From positions 19,323 to 83,322 of the forward strand of contig RFQZ01000006.1 of assembly GCA_009924735.1 (NCBI GenBank): a stretch of 64,000 bases of DNA. The letters are read 5' to 3'. Each line of letters starts with the position of its first letter. Position 1 is the first letter of the stretch. Of this stretch, positions 49,099-58,649 are shown in pieces. The DNA comes from Flavobacteriia bacterium (GTDB lineage Bacteria > Bacteroidota > Bacteroidia > Flavobacteriales_D > Crocinitomicaceae). Both the position numbers and the translations under genes were made by a program. Below the pieces are notes generated by a model. It ran no database searches and was not told the origin of the DNA. It worked only from the letters and a program-made list of their open reading frames with translations.

Positions 49099-49914
49099 AT
49101 GGGAATGAGAGCTATTATTGAAGCAGCATGGGAAAACAGGGAACGCCTTCGGGATCCTGAAACCATTAACGCATTGGAAACCATTATCTCCGACCTAGAT
49201 CGGGGAATACGCAGGGTTGCTGAACCAGACAGTGAAGGCAATTGGATTGTCAACGAGTGGATCAAAAAAGCCGTCGTTTTGTATTTCCCCATTAAGCAAA
49301 TGAAAATCATTGAAATAGGTCCTTATGTATTTCATGACAAGATGCCTTTAAAAACGAATTACAAAGATTTAAACATTCGCGTAGTCCCCGGTGCAAGTGC
49401 ACGCTACGGTTCGTTCATCGCAGAAGGCGTAATCCTTATGCCCTCTTACGTGAACATCGGTGCGTATGTAGATGAAGGCTCCATGGTGGATACCTGGGCG
49501 ACGGTAGGAAGTTGCGCGCAAATCGGAAAAAATGTTCACCTCAGTGGAGGTGTTGGCATCGGCGGTGTATTAGAGCCGCTTCAGGCTTCTCCCGTTATCA
49601 TTGAGGACAACGCATTCATTGGTTCACGTTGCATTGTCGTCGAAGGCGTGCGAGTGGGTAAAGGTGCTGTACTTGGAGCCAATGTAGTTTTGACAAAATC
49701 CACGAAAATCATTGATGTCACCAAAGAAGAACCCGTTGAATTCCGCGGATTTGTACCTGATCGCAGCGTAGTCATTCCAGGAAGTTACGCAAAAAAATTC
49801 CCTGCAGGTGAATACCAAGTCCCTTGTGCTTTGATCATTGGACAGAGATCAGCTTCTACCGATTTAAAGACCTCGCTTAACGAAGTGCTTCGCGAATATA
49901 AGTTGGCAATATAA
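49099..49914 (+). CDS. dapD: Tetrahydrodipicolinate N-succinyltransferase
   Basis: DapD succinylates tetrahydrodipicolinate in the succinylase branch of lysine/diaminopimelate synthesis, which also feeds the cell wall. The 271-aa protein has an N-terminal helical domain, then a left-handed beta-helix with VVPGASARYGSFI near residue 95, GAYVDEGSMVDTWATVGSCAQIG near 119, LSGGVGIGGVLEPLQASPVIIED near 147 and the C-terminal catalytic/cofactor region ending VLREYKLAI. Start at ATG 49099 (MGMRAII); ATG 49105 is equally possible. The next gene, purB, begins 28 bases later. Confidence 0.96.
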   Translation: MGMRAIIEAAWENRERLRDPETINALETIISDLDRGIRRVAEPDSEGNWIVNEWIKKAVVLYFPIKQMKIIEIGPYVFHDKMPLKTNYKDLNIRVVPGASARYGSFIAEGVILMPSYVNIGAYVDEGSMVDTWATVGSCAQIGKNVHLSGGVGIGGVLEPLQASPVIIEDNAFIGSRCIVVEGVRVGKGAVLGANVVLTKSTKIIDVTKEEPVEFRGFVPDRSVVIPGSYAKKFPAGEYQVPCALIIGQRSASTDLKTSLNEVLREYKLAI

Positions 49915-49921
49915 ATTTCCT

Positions 49922-49929
49922 TACCTTTG
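49922..49929 (+). promoter_or_regulatory. -7 promoter box of purB (TACCTTTG)
   Basis: A perfect TAnnTTTG in the 28-base gap after dapD, 13 bases before the purB ATG. Confidence 0.5.
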
Positions 49930-49942
49930 CCATTTGGCACGC

Positions 49943-51295
49943 ATGGCATTGACTTCTTTAACTGCGCTGTCTCCAGTAGACGGACGATACCACTCAAAAA
50001 CACGCGCACTTCAACCCTATTTTTCTGAATTTGGGCTGATAAAATACCGGGTGCGTATTGAAATCGAATACTTTATTCAACTCATTCAAGCTGAACTTTT
50101 TCCTGCAGGAAGTTTTTCAGACCAAGACATTGACCTCATGCGGTCGTGGTATCAGAATTTTTCTGAATCCGATGCCCAATGGATTAAAGACAAAGAGAAA
50201 ATCACCAACCACGATGTGAAAGCCGTTGAGTATTTCCTAAAAGATAAATTCACCACCCAAGGTTGGGGAAGCGCATCAGAATTCATTCACTTCGGATTGA
50301 CCTCACAAGACATCAACAATACAGCCATCCCATTGTCTTTAAAAGAAGGGATTCAAAACCATATTTTCACCAGTTACGAGGCCGTCATTCAGCAACTTCG
50401 TCAATATGCCCACACGTGGAAAGACATTCCAATGCTGGCAAGAACCCACGGTCAACCCGCCTCCCCTACCCGATTGGGAAAGGAAATTCAGGTATTTGCG
50501 GAACGATTAGAAATTCAACTCAACCAAGCAAAATCCATCCCTTACTCCGCTAAATTCGGGGGTGCTACAGGGAACTTTAATGCCCACCACGTTGCCTATC
50601 CAGACCGCGATTGGGTAGCCTTTGGAAATCATTTTCTCAGTGAATTGGGCCTTCACCGCAGTCAAACCACTACGCAAATTGATCATTATGACAACCTTGC
50701 TGCGTTGTTTGATGCCTTGAAACGCATGAATACCATTCTGATGGATTTAAACCGCGACCTTTGGAGCTACATCAGCATGGATTATTTCAAGCAAAAATTA
50801 AAAGAAGGTGAGATAGGATCCAGTGCCATGCCCCACAAAGTAAATCCCATTGATTTTGAAAATGCTGAAGGAAACCTCGGCATTGCAAATGCGCTGTTCG
50901 AACATTTCTCAGCAAAACTGCCCATTTCAAGACTCCAAAGGGATTTAACCGATTCGACCGTATTGCGCAACATCGGAGTGCCTTTGGCCCACACGTTAAT
51001 TGCCTTAGAATCTACCCAAAAAGGCCTAGGAAAATTGCTCTTAAATGAAGTGAAAATTCAAAATGACCTAGAAAACAATTGGATGGTCGTTGCCGAAGCC
51101 ATTCAAACCATTCTTCGTCGCGAGCAGTTTGACCAACCTTATGAAGCGTTGAAAGCGCTCACCCGCACCCATCAAGCGATTACCCAATCTACAATCCATG
51201 CGTTCATTGACAACCTAGAGGCATCCGATTCAATCAAAACCGAACTTAAAAACATCACACCATGGAATTATGTAGGCGTACAACTTGTAAAATAG
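49943..51295 (+). CDS. purB: Adenylosuccinate lyase
   Basis: PurB cleaves SAICAR and adenylosuccinate in purine synthesis. The 450-aa protein (fumarase/aspartase superfamily) starts LTSLTALSPVDGRYHSKTRAL, has FIHFGLTSQDINNTA near residue 115, ARTHGQPASPTRLGKEI near 167 with the catalytic His, and the superfamily signature GSSAMPHKVNPIDFENAEGN near 292. I chose ATG 49943; an in-frame TTG lies three codons upstream but the family starts with the chosen Met. The 3' end contains the start of the next gene. Confidence 0.97.
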   Translation: MALTSLTALSPVDGRYHSKTRALQPYFSEFGLIKYRVRIEIEYFIQLIQAELFPAGSFSDQDIDLMRSWYQNFSESDAQWIKDKEKITNHDVKAVEYFLKDKFTTQGWGSASEFIHFGLTSQDINNTAIPLSLKEGIQNHIFTSYEAVIQQLRQYAHTWKDIPMLARTHGQPASPTRLGKEIQVFAERLEIQLNQAKSIPYSAKFGGATGNFNAHHVAYPDRDWVAFGNHFLSELGLHRSQTTTQIDHYDNLAALFDALKRMNTILMDLNRDLWSYISMDYFKQKLKEGEIGSSAMPHKVNPIDFENAEGNLGIANALFEHFSAKLPISRLQRDLTDSTVLRNIGVPLAHTLIALESTQKGLGKLLLNEVKIQNDLENNWMVVAEAIQTILRREQFDQPYEALKALTRTHQAITQSTIHAFIDNLEASDSIKTELKNITPWNYVGVQLVK

Positions 51296-52845
51296 TCGCA
51301 TTTGTTATTCTCCTCGTTCAATTTTCATACGCACAAGAACTTCCCGTAAACTGGGGACCGTTGGAGTCTAAGCCAGGGAATTTATTGGAAATCATGCCCA
51401 TACGTTCTGCGGATTTTTATACGTTGCGTTACACTGGCGGTTTGTTTGGTTCCTACCGCTCCACCTTGCACAACCAACTTACCTTTGTCACCCAACAAAA
51501 AATTAAACCCGTTACCGAAACAGGTTATGGAAATGTAGATGGAGGTATTTATTTCGCAAATAAGTTTCATGTATTTCTTAGCGATCGTGGCAACGGAACC
51601 ATGACGCTTTATTCTCAAACCCTTGACGATGCGTTGGCCGTTTCAGCCCCTTCAGAACTTCGTGCAAGTTATTCCGACGCAAGAATGGGCGCACGTCCCA
51701 ACTTCAACATCATGTGCTCTCAAAACCGAAGGTTTTTGGTGGTTTATTATGACATTCCTGGAAAAAAAGAAAACCGAGATGTGTATGGATACACCGTTTT
51801 TGATTCTACATTTACGCAGGTTCAATCAGGAGAATATGCTTTGCCATTTGATGGAAATTTAACCACCATCAACCAACACCACATCACAAATGAGGGAGAT
51901 TATTTATTGGTGGTAACGGAACACAAAGACAGAAACGACCGCTTTTTTGGGAAGGATTACGAAAATTTCAAAGCCCTTCACATTTTTAAAATCAAAGAAA
52001 ATACGCTTAAGGAATTCAATGTCAACTTGGAGGACAAAAGAATCGATGACATCATGGTAACTTCCAATGACGAACAGCAGGTTTCAATGACTGGATTGTT
52101 TGGAAAAGGAGGAAGGTCAGGTGTTGAAGGGATTTTCACCATCATGGTAGACCTCGCCAAAGACACCATTACCAATTATAAATACGTGAATTTCGGTCCA
52201 GATGTTCTTCGTGAATCCCGCACCGACAAGCAGATGAGTAAAATGGAATTGCGTTGGAAGAAAAAAGGAGAGGCGCCGCAAATTTATTCTTACAAACTTC
52301 GACAAATCAATGCCTTGGCCGATGGATCACAAATTGGATACATAGAACAATATTATGTACGTCGGGTCACCAACTACGATACCCGAACCGGCGTAACGAC
52401 TACCAATTACTACTATTACTACATGGACATCGTCGCCTTCAAAATCTTGAAAGACGGAAGTTTTGCTTGGGCAAATAGAATTCCAAAAAGTCAAATCTCA
52501 CTCAACGACAATGGTCCTTACAGTTCGTTTATTGCGTTCAACAACGACCAAAAGGCCTACCTAATTTTTAACGACAGCAAGAAGAACTATGACGATGCAA
52601 ATTATTTCAACCAAGCGCAAAAGAATGTTTACGGTTTCAACCTAAACCCTCGTAAAAATGTAGTTGCCATCAATTCGATAGACCTAAATACGGGCGCCAT
52701 GGAACGCAAAGGATTTTTCACGCGAAAAGAACTTTCTGCGATTGTAGTACCCAAAATGATGAAAGTGGATTGGATCAACAAAGAGGTTTTATTATATGCA
52801 ATTAACCGTAACCGTGAAAAATTTGGGATCATTAGCTTTAAATAA
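51262..52845 (+). CDS. Secreted hypothetical protein
   Basis: A 527-aa protein I do not recognise. It has an N-terminal signal peptide (KIVAFVILLVQFSYAQ, cleavage before ELPVNWG). The mature part is rich in short beta-strand-like segments with many Tyr, Asn and Asp, and could be a propeller or beta-sandwich exported protein. A Tyr run (TNYYYYYMD near residue 375) is notable. The start ATG is 34 bases inside purB, and its own end contains the start of the M1 peptidase gene, so three genes are chained by overlaps. Confidence 0.8.
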   Translation: MELCRRTTCKIVAFVILLVQFSYAQELPVNWGPLESKPGNLLEIMPIRSADFYTLRYTGGLFGSYRSTLHNQLTFVTQQKIKPVTETGYGNVDGGIYFANKFHVFLSDRGNGTMTLYSQTLDDALAVSAPSELRASYSDARMGARPNFNIMCSQNRRFLVVYYDIPGKKENRDVYGYTVFDSTFTQVQSGEYALPFDGNLTTINQHHITNEGDYLLVVTEHKDRNDRFFGKDYENFKALHIFKIKENTLKEFNVNLEDKRIDDIMVTSNDEQQVSMTGLFGKGGRSGVEGIFTIMVDLAKDTITNYKYVNFGPDVLRESRTDKQMSKMELRWKKKGEAPQIYSYKLRQINALADGSQIGYIEQYYVRRVTNYDTRTGVTTTNYYYYYMDIVAFKILKDGSFAWANRIPKSQISLNDNGPYSSFIAFNNDQKAYLIFNDSKKNYDDANYFNQAQKNVYGFNLNPRKNVVAINSIDLNTGAMERKGFFTRKELSAIVVPKMMKVDWINKEVLLYAINRNREKFGIISFK

Positions 52846-54793
52846 AAACCTATTCATTTGTATCGCTTTGGGGATGCTTTGGGGGTGTAAAACCGACATG
52901 GATAAAAATCCCACGGTTACTGAACGGATAGACGTCTCTGTCACAGATGACCATTCGTATTCGAACCTAAAAAAAATTCGAACCAAACACCTTGTTTTGG
53001 ATTTGGATGTGAATTTCAAAAACAAAACCATCTACGGGGTCGCCCGACACCAAATGGAGAACCTGGGCAGCACAACCGCGGTTTTTGACATCAAAGGATT
53101 GGTGATTCAAAAAGTTACGGTGGGAAAAAAAGGGCATGAAAAGGAAACGGATTTTGTCATTGGAAAAATGGACAAAGATTCAGTCTTAGGTCAACCCCTC
53201 ATCACAAACATTCCTGAAGCCACAGAATACATTAACATTTACTACCAAACCACGCCACAATCCGATGCGCTTGCGTGGGTAGATTCTGCATACACCTCCT
53301 CCAAGAAACACCCCTTCCTCTACACCCAAGGAGAAGCCATTTTGACAAGAACCTGGATTCCCTTGCAGGATTCTCCTTCCAACCGATTTACCTACGAAGC
53401 CAATGTCAAGGTAAACCCCGGACTTCTTGCCTTGATGAGTGCGGAAAATCCAACCAAAAAAAATCCGAATGGCGAGTATCATTTTGTAATGAACCAACCC
53501 ATTTCTTCGTATTTGATCGCCCTTACCGTGGGTGACATCGCCTATCATCCTTACAACAGTCGTTGTGGCATCTACGCCGAAAAAGAAGTGTTGAACAAAG
53601 CTGCTGAAGAATTTAAAGATTTACCGAAAATGGTCTTGGCTGCAGAAAAATTATACGGTCCTTACCAATGGGAGAAATACGACGTGATGATTCAACATTA
53701 TTCCTTCCCCTTTGGTGGCATGGAAAACCCCAGACTCACCTTTGCCAGCCCTACGTTAATTGCAGGGGACAAATCCTTGGTTTCCGTCATTGCCCATGAA
53801 CTGGCGCATTCTTGGTCGGGGAACCTTGTTACCAACAGTACTTGGAATGACTTCTGGCTGAACGAAGGGTTTACCGTCTATTTTGAGGAACGCATCATGG
53901 AATCACTCTATGGGAAAGAAACTTCCGATATGCTGGCCGAAATTGAGTTTTTTGAGTTGGAAAAAGAATTAAAAGACATCGCTACCGGTACAAACCCTGA
54001 AGATTCGAGGTTGTTCCTCCAACTTAAAGACCGCGATCCCGACGATGGAATGACCAATGTCGCCTATGTAAAGGGAGCCTTTTTCCTAAAAACGTTGGAA
54101 CGAAAAGTGGGACGCAAGAAATTTGACGCTTTTTTAAAGAAATATTTTTCAGCGTTTCAATTTAAAACGGTGAACACCCAAAAATTCGAGCAATTTTTAA
54201 AAAGCGAATTACTCGATCCCAATAAGGTTGAATTTAATACAGACGAATGGATTTACCTCGAAGGGCTTCCTAAAAACTGCGTAAAAATCAAAACCAACAA
54301 GCTCGTAGACATGCAAGCTTTGGCAGTAAATGTTGGCGAAAATCCAATGTTACTCGCACCACAAAAAATGTACAAGTGGGTTAAAATCAAAGGGAAAAAG
54401 AAGAAGAAAAAAGTCGCCTATTTTGTTCAAATCAAGCGACAAGACCATACTGTGCAAGAATGGCAGCATTTCATTCGTTCGTTGGACGCTAACATTTCCA
54501 TTGAAGACATGCACGTCATTGATCAATTTTTACATTTCAAGAATGGTGGGAATTGCGAATTGATGTTCGAATGGTATGTACTGAGCATCCAACGAAACGA
54601 CAAATCCATACGACCTGCGTTGGAAAAATTCTTAATGTCGGTGGGACGAAGAAAATACATCCTTCCGTTGTACAAGGAGCTTTTCAAAAGGGAGTCTGAT
54701 AAAATTTGGGCTGAAGGGGTTTTCAACAAAGCGAAATTCGGTTACCATTTCGTTTCAAGAAAGTCAATTGAATCGGCGTTGAATGCGAAATAA
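52796..54793 (+). CDS. M1 family zinc aminopeptidase, LTA4-hydrolase-like, lipoprotein
   Basis: A 665-aa gluzincin aminopeptidase. The exopeptidase motif FGGMENPRLTFASPTL is near residue 306. The zinc site is VIAHELAHSW near 333, with the second-shell NEGFTVYFEE Glu about 18 residues on. The C-terminal helical region resembles leukotriene-A4-hydrolase/aminopeptidase B. The N-terminus has a lipobox (ALGMLWGC, Cys 31), so it is probably envelope-anchored. From ATG 52796 the segment before the Cys is long for a signal; an in-frame GTG at 52814 would shorten it. It overlaps the preceding gene by 50 bases and converges on recQ with a six-base gap. Confidence 0.92.
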   Translation: MQLTVTVKNLGSLALNKNLFICIALGMLWGCKTDMDKNPTVTERIDVSVTDDHSYSNLKKIRTKHLVLDLDVNFKNKTIYGVARHQMENLGSTTAVFDIKGLVIQKVTVGKKGHEKETDFVIGKMDKDSVLGQPLITNIPEATEYINIYYQTTPQSDALAWVDSAYTSSKKHPFLYTQGEAILTRTWIPLQDSPSNRFTYEANVKVNPGLLALMSAENPTKKNPNGEYHFVMNQPISSYLIALTVGDIAYHPYNSRCGIYAEKEVLNKAAEEFKDLPKMVLAAEKLYGPYQWEKYDVMIQHYSFPFGGMENPRLTFASPTLIAGDKSLVSVIAHELAHSWSGNLVTNSTWNDFWLNEGFTVYFEERIMESLYGKETSDMLAEIEFFELEKELKDIATGTNPEDSRLFLQLKDRDPDDGMTNVAYVKGAFFLKTLERKVGRKKFDAFLKKYFSAFQFKTVNTQKFEQFLKSELLDPNKVEFNTDEWIYLEGLPKNCVKIKTNKLVDMQALAVNVGENPMLLAPQKMYKWVKIKGKKKKKKVAYFVQIKRQDHTVQEWQHFIRSLDANISIEDMHVIDQFLHFKNGGNCELMFEWYVLSIQRNDKSIRPALEKFLMSVGRRKYILPLYKELFKRESDKIWAEGVFNKAKFGYHFVSRKSIESALNAK

Positions 54794-54799
54794 GTAGGC

Positions 54800-56974
54800 T
54801 TAATTTGCCACTTCGCTCATGTAGCGAATGCGCACCAATCGCAACTCTTCTTCGGTATAGGTTCCTTCAAATTCTTTGTAAGCCTCAACGATTCCATCGG
54901 TTTCTGCCTCGTTAAAGTATTCGAAAATCTCTTCCTGATCCGTCTTGTCCAAGAGGTCATCGATGTAATAATTAAGATTCACACGGGTTCCAGAGGCTAC
55001 AATGGTTTCGATTTCTTCGAGCAATGCTTCAAAGGTCTTTCCTTGCGAAGCGGCGATGTCTTCCAAAGGCAACTTTCGATCGATGTTTTGAATCAACTGC
55101 ACCTTGAGGCCTGATTTATTCACCAGCGATTTCATGAAATAGTCTTGCGGACGGTCGATGTCATTCTCTTCAACATATTGCGCAATCAATTCCACAAAGG
55201 GTTCACCAAAGCGTTGGGCTTTCCCAACCCCTACCCCTTGCACATGGGTAAGTTCTTCAATGGTGATTGGGTATTGCAAACACATGTCCTTCAAAGATGG
55301 CTCTTGAAAAACAACAAAAGGAGGCACCTCCATTTGTTTTGAAACAGACTTTCTTAGGTCGACCAACAATGTATACAACTCCTCATCAAACGCAGCACTT
55401 TTGGCCGATAGAAGGGTCATTGAATCGTCATCATCGGTATTGGAAAAATCATGCTCTTTCAACAACATATATGAGGTTGGATTTTTAAGGAAATCCCTTC
55501 CTGCATCAGTGAATTTTAAGACACCAAAAGATTCAACATCTTTGTATAACAATCCCCCTAAGGCCACTTGTCGAATCACAGCATTCCAGAAATGTTCATC
55601 TCGGTCGCTTCCTTGGCCAAAACCTGGCAATAATTCGTGTTTAAACGCTTTGATTTCTGAGGTAGCCACACCCGATAAAAATGCGCAATAATGCTTCGCT
55701 TTTACCTGTTCGTCCAGTTCCATGACGGCTTGCAAAAGCTTGACAACGGCTTCTTTTCCTTCGCGTTTTTCTCGTGGGTTTTTACAGTTGTCGCACTTCT
55801 CGTGGCAATTTTTCGCGTCGAATTCTTCTCCGAAATAATGCAAAATATATTTACGTCGGCACAGTGAAGTTTCAGCATAGGAAACAATTTCACTTAGCAA
55901 TTGCCGACCAATTTCTTGTTCTGTTAAGGGTTTTCCACTTAGAAATTTCTCTAATTTCTCGACATCTTTGTAGGAATAAAAGGCCAAACATACTCCGATA
56001 CCACCATCACGTCCGGCCCTTCCGGTTTCTTGGTAATAGGATTCCAAAGATTTAGGAATGTCGTGGTGAATTACATAGCGAACATCCGGCTTGTCGATTC
56101 CCATTCCAAAGGCTATGGTCGCTACAATGATTTTGGATTCTTCCATCAAAAACATGTCTTGATGTCTTGCCCTTGTGTCTGCATCTAAACCTGCATGGTA
56201 AGGCAAAGCGGGTATGCCATTCACCTGAAGTAATTCTGCTATTTCCTCGACTTTTTTACGGCTAAGACAATAGATGATTCCACATTCATCGCTGTGTGAT
56301 TTCACATAACGAATGATTTGCTTTTCAACATCCTTTTTGGGACGTATTTCATAAAACAAGTTGTCACGGTTGAAGGAGGCTTTGAAAACCTTGGCATCCA
56401 ACATGTTTAAGTTCTTTTGGATGTCGTGTTGAACCTTTGGGGTAGCCGTGGCGGTTAAGGCAATGACAGGTACGTTGGAAATCTTTTCAAAAATTTCTCT
56501 AAGGCGTCGATATTCAGGGCGGAAATCATGTCCCCATTCAGAAATACAGTGGGCTTCATCGATGGCGAAAAAAGAAACATTTACGCTGGAAAGGAAATCG
56601 ATGTTTTCTTGTTTGGTGAGAGATTCTGGTGCAACATAAAGCATCTTTGTCACCCCAGACACGATGTCTTTCTTCACATTGGCAATTTCGTTCTTGGTGA
56701 GCGAGGAATTCATAAAGTGGGCGACTTTTCCGTTGTCGCTGACAAAGCGCATGGCATCGACTTGGTTTTTCATAAGTGCGATGAGGGGAGAAACAATGAT
56801 TGCGGTACCTTCCAATATGAGCGCTGGAAGCTGGTAACACATGGACTTTCCTCCGCCGGTAGGCATGATGACGAACGTATTTTTTCCTTCTAGAATGTTT
56901 GAGATAATTTCCTTTTGTTCACCTTTGAATTTAGAGAATCCAAAAAAGTGTTGCAAGGCACCATGTAAATCCAT
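54800..56974 (-). CDS. recQ: ATP-dependent DNA helicase RecQ
   Basis: RecQ is a 3'-5' DNA helicase in recombination and replication-fork repair. The 724-aa protein has PTGGGKSMCYQLPAL near residue 38, AIDEAHCISEWGHDFRPEYRRL near 137, IVATIAFGMGIDKPDVRYVIHHDIPKS near 282 and QETGRAGRDG near 315. The zinc-binding RQC part follows (CRRKYILHYFGE...CHEKCDNC near 365), and a C-terminal HRDC-like domain lies at about 515-590. I chose ATG 56974 (MDLHGALQHFFGF); the longer in-frame start at 57007 is a TTG. A TAAATTTG box lies at 57064-57071 on the same strand. Confidence 0.96.
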   Translation of the reverse strand: MDLHGALQHFFGFSKFKGEQKEIISNILEGKNTFVIMPTGGGKSMCYQLPALILEGTAIIVSPLIALMKNQVDAMRFVSDNGKVAHFMNSSLTKNEIANVKKDIVSGVTKMLYVAPESLTKQENIDFLSSVNVSFFAIDEAHCISEWGHDFRPEYRRLREIFEKISNVPVIALTATATPKVQHDIQKNLNMLDAKVFKASFNRDNLFYEIRPKKDVEKQIIRYVKSHSDECGIIYCLSRKKVEEIAELLQVNGIPALPYHAGLDADTRARHQDMFLMEESKIIVATIAFGMGIDKPDVRYVIHHDIPKSLESYYQETGRAGRDGGIGVCLAFYSYKDVEKLEKFLSGKPLTEQEIGRQLLSEIVSYAETSLCRRKYILHYFGEEFDAKNCHEKCDNCKNPREKREGKEAVVKLLQAVMELDEQVKAKHYCAFLSGVATSEIKAFKHELLPGFGQGSDRDEHFWNAVIRQVALGGLLYKDVESFGVLKFTDAGRDFLKNPTSYMLLKEHDFSNTDDDDSMTLLSAKSAAFDEELYTLLVDLRKSVSKQMEVPPFVVFQEPSLKDMCLQYPITIEELTHVQGVGVGKAQRFGEPFVELIAQYVEENDIDRPQDYFMKSLVNKSGLKVQLIQNIDRKLPLEDIAASQGKTFEALLEEIETIVASGTRVNLNYYIDDLLDKTDQEEIFEYFNEAETDGIVEAYKEFEGTYTEEELRLVRIRYMSEVAN

Positions 56975-57063
56975 TTCCTGTTCTGTGTATGTAAAAGAAT
57001 TTTTCAAAGAAAAATTGATCTGGTTGAGATTAAACGGATGTAAAAAAACACCCTAACTGTATT

Positions 57064-57071
57064 CAAATTTA
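57064..57071 (-). promoter_or_regulatory. Candidate -7 promoter box of recQ (TAAATTTG)
   Basis: Minus-strand TAAATTTG is a perfect TAnnTTTG in the gap between nfu and recQ, about 90 bases before the chosen ATG. The rest of this gap is AT-rich and shows no gene. Confidence 0.35.
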
Positions 57072-57132
57072 CAAACTAACAAAGGATAAACCTATATGTT
57101 TCGCCTTTAATCAATCTTTTAGAAAAATAAAT

Positions 57133-57726
57133 CTACCCGTTGAAAGCCACCACTTGGGTAATCTCGGGCATGTGTTGTTTCAGTAGCGTTTCTATGCCAC
57201 CTTTCAAGGTCGCTGTGGAGGATGGACACCCAGAGCAAGCTCCTTTTAGGACCACCGTTACCGTTCCTTCCTTGAATCCAACATAATCGATTGCGCCACC
57301 ATCATTTTCAACGGCAGGGCGTACATATTGATCTAGCAAGGCGATGATTGGCTCATCCAGTTCGCTGGGCTCCGCAACCGTTTTGGTTTCAGTAGAGACC
57401 TTTTTTTCTACCGGAATAGGCATTTGGATCAGTACTTCCTTTCCTTCACCCAGAAACTCACGCACGAACTCACGCAATTCCATGGTGATAAAATCCCACG
57501 GCACATTGTCGGTTTTGGTGATGGTCACGAAATTTGCGGTAATGAAAACACTTTTTACAAAAGGAAAATTAAACAAAGCTTCAGCCAACGGAGAATAGCC
57601 TTTTGCCTCAGATTTTTGGGTAAATTCAACGGAATCGCCACTGCCCAAAAGGTATTTATTGGCAACAAATTTCATGGTCGCCGGATTGGGGGTCATTTCT
57701 GTGTAAACCGTAACAGGTACATTCAT
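57133..57726 (-). CDS. NFU-type iron-sulfur cluster carrier protein
   Basis: A 197-aa Fe-S scaffold/carrier. Residues about 5-95 are the Nfu N-terminal domain (TEMTPNPATMKFVANKYLL, with the typical PNP-x-T-x-K-F). Residues about 120-195 are the NifU C-terminal domain with RPAVENDGGAIDYVGF and the cluster-binding CSGCPSS. It is the two-domain form found in mitochondria and many Bacteroidota. It is on the same strand as folD, the toxin-23-like gene and recQ, with a 33-base gap to its upstream neighbour. Confidence 0.93.
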   Translation of the reverse strand: MNVPVTVYTEMTPNPATMKFVANKYLLGSGDSVEFTQKSEAKGYSPLAEALFNFPFVKSVFITANFVTITKTDNVPWDFITMELREFVREFLGEGKEVLIQMPIPVEKKVSTETKTVAEPSELDEPIIALLDQYVRPAVENDGGAIDYVGFKEGTVTVVLKGACSGCPSSTATLKGGIETLLKQHMPEITQVVAFNG

Positions 57727-57759
57727 TATTCAGTTTTTAGGTTATAAAATTACTTGTTT

Positions 57760-58647
57760 TTATTCGCCACCTAACGACAATTGAAAAAAGGTTTCAGAAC
57801 TTTTCACAGAACCCCGTTCAAAGGTAGGATTTCCGAAGCCATCCAACCTGGGGTACTTCACTGCTTTGGACTTATCGCGGTGCAAGCACGCAGCATGCCC
57901 GATGTTGTTTTGAAATACATTCCGAACCCCTTCAGCATCCATACCACATTGAAATTTAAGCACTTGCCCTAGCCCTACCAGATATTCAGTCCCTACATAC
58001 AAAATACCATGACTTGTTTGACCATAAGAAAGATTGGAAAGGTCCTTAAAATAGGATGTTTTGCCCTTCACAAGCGCTTGTTGTGCACCCACACCTGAAG
58101 TCTCACCAGTCCATAAACGCAAGCCAAACGTTACCGCATAAAAAAGTTCGCGGTGACGAAAAACCAGGTTTGCTGTTCGGAAACGATCCTTTCCTTGACC
58201 CGCAAAAAAATCATTTTCGAAATACAAACGATTCCGATGGGCTTCAAAGGCAAAAGCACCTGACGACTGAGAGGTTCGTGCGTTATCGGCGTAGAACAAA
58301 TATGAATACCCAAATTGATGTGTATACTTCGAATAATTTACAGCATTGCCCCATTCAAAATCGCTTATACTTGCGGCCTTTCCTCCCCCATAAAAAAGAC
58401 CGGCATACGACCTATTCTCCCAAAAACACTTCCTTCCTCCCAAAGATTTTAGGTAAAAGGAAATGTCATTTCCCGCCGTACATTGAATGTGATTAAAGGT
58501 TAGATAACCATGAATCCCCAGCCCCACTCCTTGGATGTGACTGCCTATGTTTATCGATGCTTTTAAAGCGATGCCTCCCGTTTGGGCGTAACCCACTGAG
58601 GACACAAATAAAAGGATTGACATCACCCATTTCATGGACGGGCTCAT
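57760..58647 (-). CDS. Secreted protein of the 'polymorphic toxin type 23' family, probably a small outer-membrane barrel
   Basis: A 295-aa secreted protein (signal MKWVMSILLFVSSVGYAQ). The central 120 residues match my memory of the 'bacterial toxin 23' domain: GNAVNYSKYTHQFGYSYLFYADN, ARTSQSSGAFAFEAHRNRLYFENDFFAG, KDRFRTANLVF and LRLWTGETSG. The family name implies a toxin, but there is no delivery domain or immunity gene here. The strand pattern and lack of catalytic residues suggest a beta-barrel. I chose ATG 58647, two bases after the folD stop; ATG 58635 is possible. Confidence 0.75.
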   Translation of the reverse strand: MSPSMKWVMSILLFVSSVGYAQTGGIALKASINIGSHIQGVGLGIHGYLTFNHIQCTAGNDISFYLKSLGGRKCFWENRSYAGLFYGGGKAASISDFEWGNAVNYSKYTHQFGYSYLFYADNARTSQSSGAFAFEAHRNRLYFENDFFAGQGKDRFRTANLVFRHRELFYAVTFGLRLWTGETSGVGAQQALVKGKTSYFKDLSNLSYGQTSHGILYVGTEYLVGLGQVLKFQCGMDAEGVRNVFQNNIGHAACLHRDKSKAVKYPRLDGFGNPTFERGSVKSSETFFQLSLGGE

Positions 58648-58649
58648 TG

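Noticed and set aside
57760..58647. Active polymorphic toxin with immunity partner
   Set aside because: No delivery domain and no immunity gene: neighbours are folD and nfu. Kept as a family call only.
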